Below, piece by piece: positions 16,601-24,162 of a stretch of DNA of 64,000 bases (within the stretch, counting starts at the first letter, position 1; every line of letters begins with the position of its first letter). The position numbers and the translations under genes were made by a program. The notes under the pieces were generated by a model. It was given only the letters and a program-made list of their open reading frames with translations, had not been told where the DNA came from and ran no database searches. Location of the stretch: assembly GCF_011174675.1 (NCBI RefSeq), contig NZ_JAANIG010000019.1, positions 1 to 64,000 of the forward strand. The letters are read 5' to 3'. The DNA is from Perlabentimonas gracilis. Its GTDB lineage: Bacteria > Bacteroidota > Bacteroidia > Bacteroidales > Tenuifilaceae.

Positions 16601-18274
16601 CTTTCTAAGCACATCGAGAAGCCCAGTGTAGGTTGCGGCATTACTTCGCGATGTGCGACCGATGGGTTTTTGATCGACATGTATTACCTGCTTAAACCCA
16701 TCAACCTTTAGTAGTCCGTAATTTACCAAAGTGCTCTTGCCAGCACCCGAAACACCTGTTATTACATTTAGTGCACTTCGGGCAAAAGTGAACATTTGAT
16801 TTTGGATATTATGCTGGTTTTGGATAAAAATATCGAAGGTATCAAAATGCTCCGTTCTACTGCTTAAAAGTTTATGAGGATTGGCAAAGCCATTATTAAG
16901 CATCTGTATTGTAGGGCTCTCCAGTGATTTATGGTTAACCATTTGGCTAACCGAACCGCTATATATCAGCTGTCCCCCCTTTGCGCCTGCGCCTGGCCCT
17001 AGCTCGATAATGTTCTGTGCGGCACGAATAACCTGCTCGTTATGCTCCACCACAACCACCGTGTTGCCCTGCTTCACCAGCGAGTACATGGTGTCGATTA
17101 GGGTATGGGTATCGCGCTGATGCAACCCAATGGAGGGCTCATCGAAAAGGTATAATACCCCAGTTAGTCCACTGTGATTTAGCTGCGCCAAGCGCATTCG
17201 GCGGAGTTCACCCTGCGATAGGGTTTCGCTTAGACGATTGCAAGCAATATGGCCAACGCTTAGGCAGCATAGCATATCCAGTCGGCTTGCTATGGTGCTA
17301 AGTAAAGCACTTTCGGCCTGCTGAGTTGATTTGTGTAGCTTAATACTCTCGTATAAATCGCGAATGGGAAGCGATTCGTAATCGTAGTAGGTTTGCCCGT
17401 TCCAAGTAACCCCAAGCGACTCGCTATTTAATCGATTGCCTTGGCAAGCTGGGCATTCGCGAGCCGACATAAACCTAAGGATATTGTCGTTCCTATCGCG
17501 CCGAAGAATATCCTCCATAACGGGAATAATTCCCTTGTAGTAGCCCTCCTCCCTTGGCCGTGCGGTTATGCCTGTCCACTTTAGTCTAGACTCGAGGGAG
17601 TGTTTGCCGTAAAGCACTTTCACCTTGTCCGATCCATTAAGGATTATGGCTCTCTGATCGTCACTCAAATCTTTCCAAGGGGTATCAACGCTAAACCCAT
17701 AGTGTTGGCAAACCTTGTTAAGTTCATCAATAGTTACCTGCGAGTAAATGGTATATCCATTGGGTAGGGTAATAACCAGTGCCCCTTGCCTAAGCGACAA
17801 GTTGGGGTTGGCAATCAGTTTGCCGATATCAATAAACTCTTCAATACCCAAGCCCTTACAATGTGGGCACCACCCCTTATCGGAATTGAACGAAAAGGCA
17901 TTACGGTTTAGGGTCATCCCCTGATCGTTGAAGCGAGAGAACAGCTGGCGCAGCAAGGGCGATATCTCGCTAAATGTACCTGCGGTGGAGCGCCTATTGG
18001 CCTGAACCTGCGTTTGACCAACGCTTACCACAGGAAGCATCCCCTCGATGCTAGCCACTTTAGCTGGACGGATTTTACCCAAACGTGAACGGGTATACGA
18101 CGAGAAGGTTTCGAAGTACATCCTTTGTCCCTCTCGGTTCAGAACATCGTACACCAAGCTACTTTTACCGCTTCCCGAAACGCCAGTAATAACCGTTAGC
18201 TTGTTGTGCGGGATGCAGACATCAACACCCTTTAGGTTGTTCTCCTCGGCACCCCGTATAATTATTTGCCCCAT
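13661..18274 (-). CDS. Giant UvrA-like protein with four ABC cassettes
   Basis: Normal UvrA is about 940 residues with two ABC cassettes; this protein is about 1537 residues with four. Walker A motifs lie at about residues 33 (GVSGSGKSS), 508 (GVSGAGKST), 828 (GVSGSGKTS) and 1291 (GSIGSGKTQ). Signature motifs are at about 353 (LSQGELRRM), 680 (LSGGEAQRV), 1153 (LSSGELKWI) and 1465 (LSHGERRRL). Each half also has two CxxC-type zinc modules (CPHCKG/CPACQG, CEACLG/CSVCGG; CKVCEG/CTECKG, CPRCKG/CPECNG). It is a head-to-tail fusion of two compact UvrA-like units, each near 780 residues. UvrA proteins find DNA lesions; compact forms are linked to resistance to DNA-binding drugs. I start at ATG 18274 because the upstream start overlaps the promoter. 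The last residues (RKSKV) are encoded by CTTTCGA repeat. Confidence 0.88.
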   Translation of the reverse strand: MGQIIIRGAEENNLKGVDVCIPHNKLTVITGVSGSGKSSLVYDVLNREGQRMYFETFSSYTRSRLGKIRPAKVASIEGMLPVVSVGQTQVQANRRSTAGTFSEISPLLRQLFSRFNDQGMTLNRNAFSFNSDKGWCPHCKGLGIEEFIDIGKLIANPNLSLRQGALVITLPNGYTIYSQVTIDELNKVCQHYGFSVDTPWKDLSDDQRAIILNGSDKVKVLYGKHSLESRLKWTGITARPREEGYYKGIIPVMEDILRRDRNDNILRFMSARECPACQGNRLNSESLGVTWNGQTYYDYESLPIRDLYESIKLHKSTQQAESALLSTIASRLDMLCCLSVGHIACNRLSETLSQGELRRMRLAQLNHSGLTGVLYLFDEPSIGLHQRDTHTLIDTMYSLVKQGNTVVVVEHNEQVIRAAQNIIELGPGAGAKGGQLIYSGSVSQMVNHKSLESPTIQMLNNGFANPHKLLSSRTEHFDTFDIFIQNQHNIQNQMFTFARSALNVITGVSGAGKSTLVNYGLLKVDGFKQVIHVDQKPIGRTSRSNAATYTGLLDVLRKIFAQSADAKSANLTASHFTFNGKQGQCEACLGTGVVKTGMHIFEDLVQPCSVCGGTRYNAEVLKVMVEGLSIAQVLELSVNQALQHFSNTPSLLPYLQALEKLGLGYLHLGQSSTTLSGGEAQRVKLASALYQLPKGQCMYVLDEPTTGLHAMDIKKLIDALHAFTAKGHTVVVVEHDTQLIASADWIVDIGPEGGNDGGKSLFCGSTQQFFTSHSSPTTQAIGKKQEYNYAEVKSASPAIHLQDIYTNNLKHIDLHIDAGQLVAFTGVSGSGKTSLLMQTLHAEGQRLFTENISGFRRLQMRLNTSGQIGKVLSMLPTVAIEADTPRPDVQSTVASASGIYDLLRLLYARFANNPDGRKLTAADFSLVNKHSVCKVCEGTGHIKRCSIDRVVINPNRPLLHGALSSHKTVQFFVDERNKYRWLLQAMGQHHGIDTEKPWNDLSECERGMILWGTGSQQYKAQWQFKRKGGEGSHLFDGTWDGLCKLIEEEYRTHFPSAKGRSALELLTDMPCTECKGHRLRPELLKYTFNGLSIGQVLEQPIDGLLKQTKQPAYGQVSQPLVMQLREKLEFLSKAGLGYLTLGRPAAWLSSGELKWIQLGGVLSSHQSGMCIILDEPTWGMDSKSREHLVHTLKQAQQRGNTILVSDHRPEIINVADRVIELGPSAGEDGGKIVADIHPKDIDSQISPVAARILYKGDRFVREKMSLHGVEPIPQIKSATIYPQRINLITGSIGSGKTQLLGRIALECEHQDELKLIRATNRLPQANSQSAIATRVGLMNDLKKAFAVTPEAIAKGIAEADFGFNSKKSQCPRCKGLGFVTTTLDFLPDVKEVCPECNGLRYKDEWLTYQVEGRTLSQWLRVSVDEIYGASFMSPKSKKMLLQLQLVGLGYLTCGQEISTLSHGERRRLMLAESIAGLKREPAIILFDSPTRGLDWANTQKLFQLFDRLIREGHTIVIADSQEVEPLADYVGLRKSKV

Positions 18275-18292
18275 AAATATCGAATTGTATAG

Positions 18293-18300
18293 CAAATATA
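18293..18300 (-). promoter_or_regulatory. TATATTTG promoter box of the giant UvrA-like gene
   Basis: On the minus strand TATATTTG lies 18 bases before the ATG at 18274. It decides against a start at 18295. Confidence 0.6.
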
Positions 18301-18438
18301 GGGTTTTGTGGGGGGATTGATAAGTATTATCAGAATAGTAACCTAGATAATATAGCTTGGTTTGTTTGTAGAATGTTTGTATAAAACTAAAAAACGCTTA
18401 CCTAGTATTTGTAAATGCTTTATTTTATGCGGTCATCA

Positions 18439-18463
18439 CGTCTCGTTAGAAAGTGACGAGACG
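18439..18463. repeat. TCTCGTCA-family palindrome, third member
   Basis: CGTCTCGTTA (18439-18448) pairs with TGACGAGACG (18454-18463) with one G-T pair, loop GAAAG. It has the same core as the elements at 3517 and 4442. Confidence 0.6.
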
Positions 18464-18485
18464 ACCCCCAAGATTATGAGCCTAC

Positions 18486-18528
18486 AAATAAAAAAAGCAG
18501 AAAAAGCGCCGATTGGCGCTTTTTCTGC
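18486..18528 (-). terminator. Strong terminator of the CAU tRNA
   Basis: GCAGAAAAAGCGCC (18497-18510) and its perfect complement (18515-18528) form a 14-bp stem with a 4-base loop. On the minus strand it is followed by a T6 run, right after the tRNA 3' end. Confidence 0.8.
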
Positions 18529-18533
18529 AAATG

Positions 18534-18607
18534 TGGGCCCAGCTGGGCTTGAACCAGCGACCCCCTGATTATGAGTCAGGTGCTCTAACCAGCTGAGCTA
18601 TGGGCCC
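18534..18607 (-). tRNA. tRNA with CAU anticodon, probably tRNA-Ile2 (lysidine-modified)
   Basis: The minus strand folds as a cloverleaf. The 7-bp acceptor stem is GGGCCCA/TGGGCCC with discriminator A. The D arm is GCTC...GAGC, the anticodon arm CCTGACTCATAATCAGG, and the T arm GCTGGTTCAAGCCCAGC. CCA is not encoded. The GACTCATAATC anticodon arm and the GGTCGCTGGTTCAAG stretch match what I recall of E. coli tRNA-Ile2 (CAU) rather than elongator or initiator Met, so I favour Ile2. The assignment between Ile2 and Met is inference. Confidence 0.85.
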
Positions 18608-18647
18608 TTATCGGGAAATTAATATTTCTTAGAACTACTTTATTTTT

Positions 18648-18728
18648 AACCCCTGATTATGAGTCAGGTGCTCTAACCAGCTGAGCCTGCTTGTTGCGAG
18701 GCAACCGAGCAGACAGGCTATGGACCCC
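18648..18728 (-). pseudogene. Broken tRNA copy with a 32-base hairpin insertion
   Basis: Thirty-seven bases spanning the anticodon and D arms are identical to the intact tRNA (18650-18686). A 32-base insertion (18687-18718) then interrupts the D-stem/acceptor junction, and TATGGaCCCC resumes. The insertion folds as a hairpin (CTGCT-t-GTTGC / GCAAC-cg-AGCAG). The T arm is missing, so it cannot be a functional tRNA. Confidence 0.75.
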
Positions 18729-18731
18729 GAC

Positions 18732-18751
18732 AAAAACCTCAAAAGGTTTTT
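18732..18751. terminator. Short A/T-flanked hairpin
   Basis: AAAAACCT pairs with AGGTTTTT around CAAA. It may end transcription on the plus strand into this spacer, but the stem is weak. Confidence 0.35.
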
Positions 18752-18813
18752 TTATTGGATTGCAAAAGTACATATTTGTATCCGAATTTTACAACCCTAA
18801 CATTACTTTTTTT

Positions 18814-19464
18814 ATGTCGAAACCCATTTTTATCCCTTTTGCCAACCAAAACATCAAGAACATTATCTTCGATTTGGGCGGCGTTATTCTAAATATCGAT
18901 TACCACCTAACCATCGATGCCTATAAAAATCTGGGGATTACAGATTTTGATTCGATGTTCACCCAAGCCCAACAGGTTGGGCTGTTCGATCAGCTGGACA
19001 AGGGATTGGTTACCCCAGCACAGTTTCGTGATGGAATCCGCCAAATAAGCAACCCAGCGCTTACCGATAAGCAAATTGACGATGCGTGGAACGCCATGCT
19101 GCTCGATTTCCCTCCTCAGCGACTGGATGTGCTAGAAAAAGTAAAGCCACATTACAGTACTTTTCTGCTTAGCAATACCAATGCCATTCATATTGAGGAG
19201 TACAACAAGGTTCTGCACAAAACTTTTGGAGTCGATAACCTATCAGTATACTTCGATAAGGAGTACTACTCGCATCTAATACATATGCGCAAACCCGATG
19301 CCGAGGCCTTTGAAATCATCCTAAGGGAGAATAACCTTAACCCAAGCGAAACTCTTTTTATTGACGATACCCAACAGCACGTTGAGGGAGCGAGAAAATT
19401 AGGTATCTTAGCTCATCATTTAAACATCCCTGCTGGGGAGTGCATCGAAAAACTTTTCACATAA
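18814..19464 (+). CDS. HAD-family phosphatase (YihX-like, subfamily IA)
   Basis: A 216-residue haloacid-dehalogenase-type hydrolase. Motif I is FDLGGVILN (nucleophile Asp; Gly at the second position as in YihX relatives), motif II LLSNTNA, motif III MRKPD with the Lys, and motif IV FIDD. YihX-like enzymes dephosphorylate sugar phosphates such as glucose-1-phosphate; the substrate here is unknown. I start at ATG 18814; an upstream in-frame TTG would run through tRNA-like sequence. A near-consensus box CATATTTG at 18771-18778 precedes it. The next gene begins 14 bases after it, so they are likely cotranscribed. Confidence 0.85.
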   Translation: MSKPIFIPFANQNIKNIIFDLGGVILNIDYHLTIDAYKNLGITDFDSMFTQAQQVGLFDQLDKGLVTPAQFRDGIRQISNPALTDKQIDDAWNAMLLDFPPQRLDVLEKVKPHYSTFLLSNTNAIHIEEYNKVLHKTFGVDNLSVYFDKEYYSHLIHMRKPDAEAFEIILRENNLNPSETLFIDDTQQHVEGARKLGILAHHLNIPAGECIEKLFT

Positions 19465-19478
19465 TTACACCGATTGAT

Positions 19479-20321
19479 ATGAGCAACACCATACAAATCA
19501 CTAAAGCCACTGGCGAGAAGGAGTCGTTTCAGAGTGAAAAACTTACCGAGTCGCTAAAGCGTGCTGGTGCCAACGAGAAGCTAATTGCCGATATAGTTGC
19601 CGAGGTGGAGAATTGGCTCACCGAGGGCGTTAGCACCAAGAAGATTTACGCCAAGGCATTCACCCTACTGCGCAAAAAGCGCCGTAGCTTTGCCGCGCGT
19701 TACAGTTTGAAAAATGCCTTAATGGATTTGGGGCCAACAGGGTACCCGTTTGAACACTTCGTTGGACAAATCTTTGCCATTCAGGGTTTCGACACTAAGG
19801 TTGGACAGCTGGTGCAGGGTCAGTGCGTACAGCACGAGGTGGATGTGGTGGCGTCGCAAAATCATACTCAGTACCTTGTGGAGTGCAAGTTCTACAACAC
19901 ACAGGATAAGCACGCCAATGTGCAGGTTCCGCTATACATTCGCTCACGGGTAAACGACATTGAGGCCAAGCGCAAGCAGCTGCCCGAGTTCAATGGCTAC
20001 ACATTTTATGGTTGGATTGTTACCAACACCCGATTCACCACCGACGCTATGGATTTTGGGAAATGCTCGGGGCTACATCTGGTAAGCTGGGACTACCCCA
20101 AAGGACATAGCCTTAAGGATATGATTGATAAGTACCGCATGTTCCCCATTACCACCCTTACGGAGCTCAACAAGAGGGAGAAGCAGCAATTAATGGATAA
20201 GGGCGTTGTGCTTTGCCGCCAGGTGGTTAGCAACCCTAAGGTTTTGGAGGATATTGGAATCAAGAAACCAAAAATTACCAAGGTCCTGGATGAGGCAAAT
20301 GATTTGTGTACTGAAAAATGA
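19479..20321 (+). CDS. ATP-cone domain fused to an Mrr-like restriction endonuclease fold
   Basis: The 280-residue protein begins with an ATP-cone domain at about residues 3-85 (IQITKATGEKESF, LTESLKRAGA, TKKIYAKAFTLL), the nucleotide-sensing module of ribonucleotide reductase and NrdR. It continues with an Mrr/PD-(D/E)XK nuclease domain: GYPFEHFVGQIF, HEVDVV as catalytic Asp and LVECKF as the ExK pair, then QVPLYIRSR. The architecture suggests DNA cleavage or repair gated by ATP/dATP; that is inference. Start ATG 19479, 14 bases after the HAD gene. It converges with lplA, whose stop lies 20 bases away. Confidence 0.8.
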   Translation: MSNTIQITKATGEKESFQSEKLTESLKRAGANEKLIADIVAEVENWLTEGVSTKKIYAKAFTLLRKKRRSFAARYSLKNALMDLGPTGYPFEHFVGQIFAIQGFDTKVGQLVQGQCVQHEVDVVASQNHTQYLVECKFYNTQDKHANVQVPLYIRSRVNDIEAKRKQLPEFNGYTFYGWIVTNTRFTTDAMDFGKCSGLHLVSWDYPKGHSLKDMIDKYRMFPITTLTELNKREKQQLMDKGVVLCRQVVSNPKVLEDIGIKKPKITKVLDEANDLCTEK

Positions 20322-20341
20322 TGCTTTATTGATACAGATTT

Positions 20342-21322
20342 TTAGAACATCCCCCCTACAAACTCCTCAACCTTAATGTTTTTGAAGTAGCTGTTGAAAT
20401 CGAACTGCGATAGGGTTTGCATAATGGCTGCGTGCTCGTGCTTAATGCCCACTAAAGATTTTTGCACCTCATCGATATCATGCTTGTGGAAAAAGTCGCC
20501 AAAAATGCGGATATCCTTAATAACACCTTTAGATACGTTGATATGAAACTCAACGTTTCCACCCTCGGTGCGGATTAGCTTTTCGAAATCGTACTTTGGC
20601 GAGTCGCCAAAATTCCATTCCCACTGCGAGAACTTCTCATCGCGCAGCTTCTCAATACCTGCAATATCCTCGGGGCTGTACTCGTACTCCTTCGAGTCGG
20701 GGTACATTTGCATGATGTGCTTCATAATCCTGTCGCGAAACTCCAGCACATCCATCTTTTCAGTCAGGTGCTCGCTGATATTGGTAACCCGCGATCTCAC
20801 CGATTTTACGGCTTTATCCTGAAACTTAAGCGGGTTTACCTTTAGCGCAGCCGACAGATCGGTCATTACGGCGGAGAAAAGCAGCGTTCCGTGGTGTAGC
20901 ACCCTGTTCCTCCAGATGCTCTCGGCATTGCCCGAGAATTTTTTCCCATCTATGGTAAGGTCGTTACGCCCCTCAAACTTGGCATTTATGCCCATACTCA
21001 GCAAAACGTCGAGGATAGGCTGGGTAAACTTGCGAAAATCGCCTTGTGCGCCTTCGCCAGCGTTTTTCACAAAGGTGAAATTTAGGTTGCCTAAGTCGTG
21101 GAAAACGGCCCCACCTCCCGAGATTCGCCTAACAACCTTTATGTTGTTCTCTTTAACGTAATCGACATTGATCTCGGCAAGGGTATTCTGGTGCTTCCCA
21201 ACAATTATCGATGGCTCATTACGCCAAAGCATGAAGCAATCGTCTTTTAAATACTTAAGCGCGTACTCGTCGGCTGCAATGTTGAAGTATGGATCGGTGT
21301 GGGAATCTTTAATGCAAAGCAT
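20342..21322 (-). CDS. lplA: Lipoate-protein ligase A
   Basis: A 326-residue enzyme that activates free lipoate with ATP and attaches it to lipoyl domains of 2-oxoacid dehydrogenases and GcvH. Hallmarks: NIAADEYAL near the N-terminus, RRISGGGAVFHD lipoate-binding loop, GRNDLTIDGKKFSGNA, and HHGTLLF. The C-terminal accessory domain of bacterial LplA follows (about residues 245-326). A minus-strand box TATTTTTG at 21386-21393 lies upstream, giving a leader of about 60 bases. Confidence 0.92.
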   Translation of the reverse strand: MLCIKDSHTDPYFNIAADEYALKYLKDDCFMLWRNEPSIIVGKHQNTLAEINVDYVKENNIKVVRRISGGGAVFHDLGNLNFTFVKNAGEGAQGDFRKFTQPILDVLLSMGINAKFEGRNDLTIDGKKFSGNAESIWRNRVLHHGTLLFSAVMTDLSAALKVNPLKFQDKAVKSVRSRVTNISEHLTEKMDVLEFRDRIMKHIMQMYPDSKEYEYSPEDIAGIEKLRDEKFSQWEWNFGDSPKYDFEKLIRTEGGNVEFHINVSKGVIKDIRIFGDFFHKHDIDEVQKSLVGIKHEHAAIMQTLSQFDFNSYFKNIKVEEFVGGMF

Positions 21323-21385
21323 AGCTATTGGGGTTTATTCTGATTTTTAACTCTAACTAAAACAAGCAATAGGTTTAAAGGTTGA

Positions 21386-21393
21386 CAAAAATA
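21386..21393 (-). promoter_or_regulatory. TAnnTTTG promoter box of lplA
   Basis: The minus strand reads TATTTTTG, 63 bases before the lplA ATG. Confidence 0.45.
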
Positions 21394-21465
21394 CAAATGT
21401 TTACCAACATTGACTGGCAAAAGGCTTTCGATAAGCTATTCGGGTGCGCTTTCGGCTATAAATGC

Positions 21466-21473
21466 TAATTTTG
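21466..21473 (+). promoter_or_regulatory. TAnnTTTG promoter box (TAATTTTG)
   Basis: TAATTTTG lies 27 bases before ATG 21501 of the dehydrogenase. It overlaps an alternative in-frame start at 21462, which is therefore rejected. Confidence 0.55.
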
Positions 21474-21500
21474 TGGATCCGAAAAAAAAATCAACATACA

Positions 21501-22448
21501 ATGATAAAAATAGTTTTTGCAGAGCCCATAGGCCTTGCCGAAGATGACAAGGCGGCCTTTACCTCCCAAATGGAGCAGCAGGGAAACTCCGTAACATTCT
21601 ACAACGATGTTCCACGGGATAACGATGAGCTAATCCAACGAATAGCCGATGCTCAAGTGCTTGTGGTTAGCAACCTGCCTGTTCCCGAAACAGCCATAAA
21701 TGCTGCCCAAAACCTAAAGTACATATCGGTGGCATTTACTGGTATTGATCATATTGCGCAGGATGCCTGCAAAAAGCGCGGAATAACCATATCGAATGCT
21801 GCTGGATATAGCACGCAAGCCGTTGCCGAGCTAACCATTGGTATGACAATCGATCTATACAGAAAGATTACCCCCGCCGATGCGGTTACACGTAGCTTGG
21901 GTGGCCGCAATGGATTTCTTGGGCGGGAACTAGCTGGCAAAACCTTTGGTATTCTGGGTGCTGGAGCCATAGGGCAACGAGTTGCCCAGCTGGCAAACGC
22001 CTTTGGATGCAACGTGGTGGCTTGGTCGAGAACTCGAAAAAACATCGCTAACGCAAAGTTTTTAGAGTTTGATGAGGTAATTCGTACCGCCGACATTCTA
22101 TCGCTACATCTTCCGCTAACCCCGCAGACCGAGAATTTAGTTGGTATGCGTGAATTTGAGATGATGAAACCCGATGCCATCATAATCAACACGGCAAGAG
22201 CAAAGGTGGTAAACACCGAGGCGCTTGTTGATGCACTGTACCAGAAATTAATTGCAGGTGCTGCCATAGATATTTACGAATACGAACCGCCGCTAAAGCC
22301 TGAGCATCCCTTGCTAACTGCAACCAATACGCTTCTACTGCCACATATTGGGTTTGCAACCCATGAGGCCATAGCGCTGCGCTCGCAAATTGTGATGGAT
22401 AACGTTAGGCTATGGCTAGAGGGAAACCCACAGAATGTGATAGCCTAA
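21501..22448 (+). CDS. D-isomer-specific 2-hydroxyacid dehydrogenase
   Basis: A 315-residue NAD(P)-dependent dehydrogenase of the phosphoglycerate/glycerate dehydrogenase superfamily. Seen: substrate-domain VSNLPVPE and VAFTGIDHI, the Rossmann loop GILGAGAIGQRVA, catalytic Arg in INTARAKVVN, Glu in YEYEPP, and His in LLPHIGFAT. The substrate cannot be told from sequence; glyoxylate/hydroxypyruvate-type and lactate-type members share this pattern. It has its own promoter and diverges from lplA. Confidence 0.88.
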   Translation: MIKIVFAEPIGLAEDDKAAFTSQMEQQGNSVTFYNDVPRDNDELIQRIADAQVLVVSNLPVPETAINAAQNLKYISVAFTGIDHIAQDACKKRGITISNAAGYSTQAVAELTIGMTIDLYRKITPADAVTRSLGGRNGFLGRELAGKTFGILGAGAIGQRVAQLANAFGCNVVAWSRTRKNIANAKFLEFDEVIRTADILSLHLPLTPQTENLVGMREFEMMKPDAIIINTARAKVVNTEALVDALYQKLIAGAAIDIYEYEPPLKPEHPLLTATNTLLLPHIGFATHEAIALRSQIVMDNVRLWLEGNPQNVIA

Positions 22449-22467
22449 GGCCAGGTAAACCACCCCT

Positions 22468-22914
22468 TTATTCCTTATTCTGCCTTATGCCAATGTAAAG
22501 CATCCTAAGCATAACAAGCATAAGGGCTGGAAAGATAACCGTTTGCAGCAGACGAAAGAAGAGGTAGTCGATTACGTCGATATGAATAAGTAAGGCCAGC
22601 ACAACAATAATAAGCATATCAAAAAGCATAACCACCATATTGGATGAGCGGGTGCGAAAGATTTGCGGCAATGGGCTGTCCTCCAAATTACCCAGCATTG
22701 GCATCAGTGAGTATAGGCAAAAGGTGAAAAGGAGTGGCGACACCACCCCGAATACCACCAGCATATACATCGATGGCCATACACTAAAGCTAAAAAGAGT
22801 TCCGCCCGTAAGGGTTAGCATTATGTTAAACCCGAACCGCCCAGGGGTTCCAACCAGGTTGTCGACCCAGTGTATGGCAATATTCGATTCCTTATTCGGC
22901 TCTCTATTTGGCAT
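22468..22914 (-). CDS. Small integral membrane protein of unknown function
   Basis: A 148-residue hydrophobic protein with about four predicted transmembrane segments (around residues 28-45, 48-68, 93-113 and 118-138). The N-terminus is polar and carries NREPNKESN. I recognise no family. It lies 19 bases after the convergent dehydrogenase gene. It is downstream of the Ca/Na antiporter gene on the same strand with a 55-base gap, so they may share a transcript. Confidence 0.65.
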   Translation of the reverse strand: MPNREPNKESNIAIHWVDNLVGTPGRFGFNIMLTLTGGTLFSFSVWPSMYMLVVFGVVSPLLFTFCLYSLMPMLGNLEDSPLPQIFRTRSSNMVVMLFDMLIIVVLALLIHIDVIDYLFFRLLQTVIFPALMLVMLRMLYIGIRQNKE

Positions 22915-22969
22915 CTAACAAATTATCAAAATACATCTTGCTTTAGCTGATATCTTACACAAGTCAACC

Positions 22970-23929
22970 CTAAACGCTTATCATCAGGTAAACAAGGTAC
23001 GCTAAGTAGATTATGACGAATATGCTGCCCTCTATCCTCGAAATTTTTTGCCCTTTGCCAAAAAGCGCAAAGGCAAACAGCAGAATGCTAGCCAAACCAG
23101 CCACCATAATATCGATGTTTGCAGCTGGATAGAAAGGTAGCGGACGTATTACGCTCGATATACCCAGTACCATAAAGATGTTGAAAATATTTGACCCCAA
23201 CACGTTACCTATGGCAATATCGGCATTGCCCTTGTAGGCCGCCACCACCGAGGTTACCAGCTCGGGCAACGAGGTGCCCACAGCCACCACGGTAAGTCCT
23301 ATTATGGCATCGGAAACGCCCAGCGAACGGGCAATTTCAGTGGCAGAATCAACTATGAGCTTTCCACCAAAGTAGAGGCCCAAGATTCCCCCTGCTATCA
23401 TCAGCAATGAAATGTAGTTCTTACGCTCCTTCACCTGTGTGACGGGGGCGTACTTATCGGACTTTGCAGAATAGTACGTGTAGTAAAGGAAAAGGCCAAG
23501 GAAGGTAACCAGTATTAATCCATCTACACGCGACAGGATTGAGGCCTCGGCTCCATCAATCAGCATATCGTTGGCCAAAAAGAAAAGTACTACAGCCGCC
23601 AGCAGGCTATAAGGTATCTCAATTCTTATGGTTGAACTCAACACCCTTATGGGCCTAATTATGGCCGTAATACCCACCACAACAAATATATTGATGGTGT
23701 TACTACCTATCACATTGCCTATGGCCAAACCGCTATTCCCACTGAACGATGCGATAATATTCACCACCATCTCGGGCATAGATGTACCAAAGGCCACCAC
23801 GGTAAGGCCAATGATGAACGCCGAAACTCCAAGCTTAGCCGCCACCGACGATGCCCCCTCAACCAGCTTATCGGCACCATAAATAAGTAGAACCAGCCCT
23901 AATATCAGCAGAAAAATTTCAAGTACCAT
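22970..23929 (-). CDS. Calcium/sodium antiporter (CaCA family, YrbG-like)
   Basis: A 319-residue inner-membrane exchanger with ten predicted transmembrane helices in two inverted halves. Both alpha-repeat motifs are clear: GLTVVAFGTSMPEMVVN with IGNVIGSNTINI in the first half, and GLTVVAVGTSLPELVTS with IGNVLGSNIFNI in the second. It is the typical length and is probably involved in Ca2+ efflux driven by Na+. It starts divergently from the Ig-like lipoprotein gene, with a 233-base spacer between them. Confidence 0.92.
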   Translation of the reverse strand: MVLEIFLLILGLVLLIYGADKLVEGASSVAAKLGVSAFIIGLTVVAFGTSMPEMVVNIIASFSGNSGLAIGNVIGSNTINIFVVVGITAIIRPIRVLSSTIRIEIPYSLLAAVVLFFLANDMLIDGAEASILSRVDGLILVTFLGLFLYYTYYSAKSDKYAPVTQVKERKNYISLLMIAGGILGLYFGGKLIVDSATEIARSLGVSDAIIGLTVVAVGTSLPELVTSVVAAYKGNADIAIGNVLGSNIFNIFMVLGISSVIRPLPFYPAANIDIMVAGLASILLFAFALFGKGQKISRIEGSIFVIIYLAYLVYLMISV

Positions 23930-24130
23930 ACTCTATGTTTTGATTGCTCCCCTCAACATTTATAAACCATCGAAATGTATTACCACAGCATACTAACAGG
24001 CAGAAATGAATATGCAAAGATTGCAAAATATTTCCTGCTTCCAAAGGGTGCTCGTCGGCTCAATGGCATCGTATTAACATTATTTACGGTTAATAACACT
24101 CACAGCCATAAAGGTCTGCCCAAAGATTTG

Positions 24131-24138
24131 TAAATTTG
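24131..24138 (+). promoter_or_regulatory. TAnnTTTG promoter box (TAAATTTG)
   Basis: TAAATTTG lies 24 bases before the TTG start at 24163. It overlaps the in-frame TTG at 24136 and thereby excludes it. Confidence 0.6.
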
Positions 24139-24162
24139 CTTCGGAAATTTAAACCATCAACA

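Noticed and set aside
18648-18728. A second tRNA gene or an integration attachment site
   Set aside because: The T arm is missing and the D stem is interrupted, so it cannot be a tRNA. Attachment sites usually copy the tRNA 3' end and flank an island, but only 41 bases separate the two copies.
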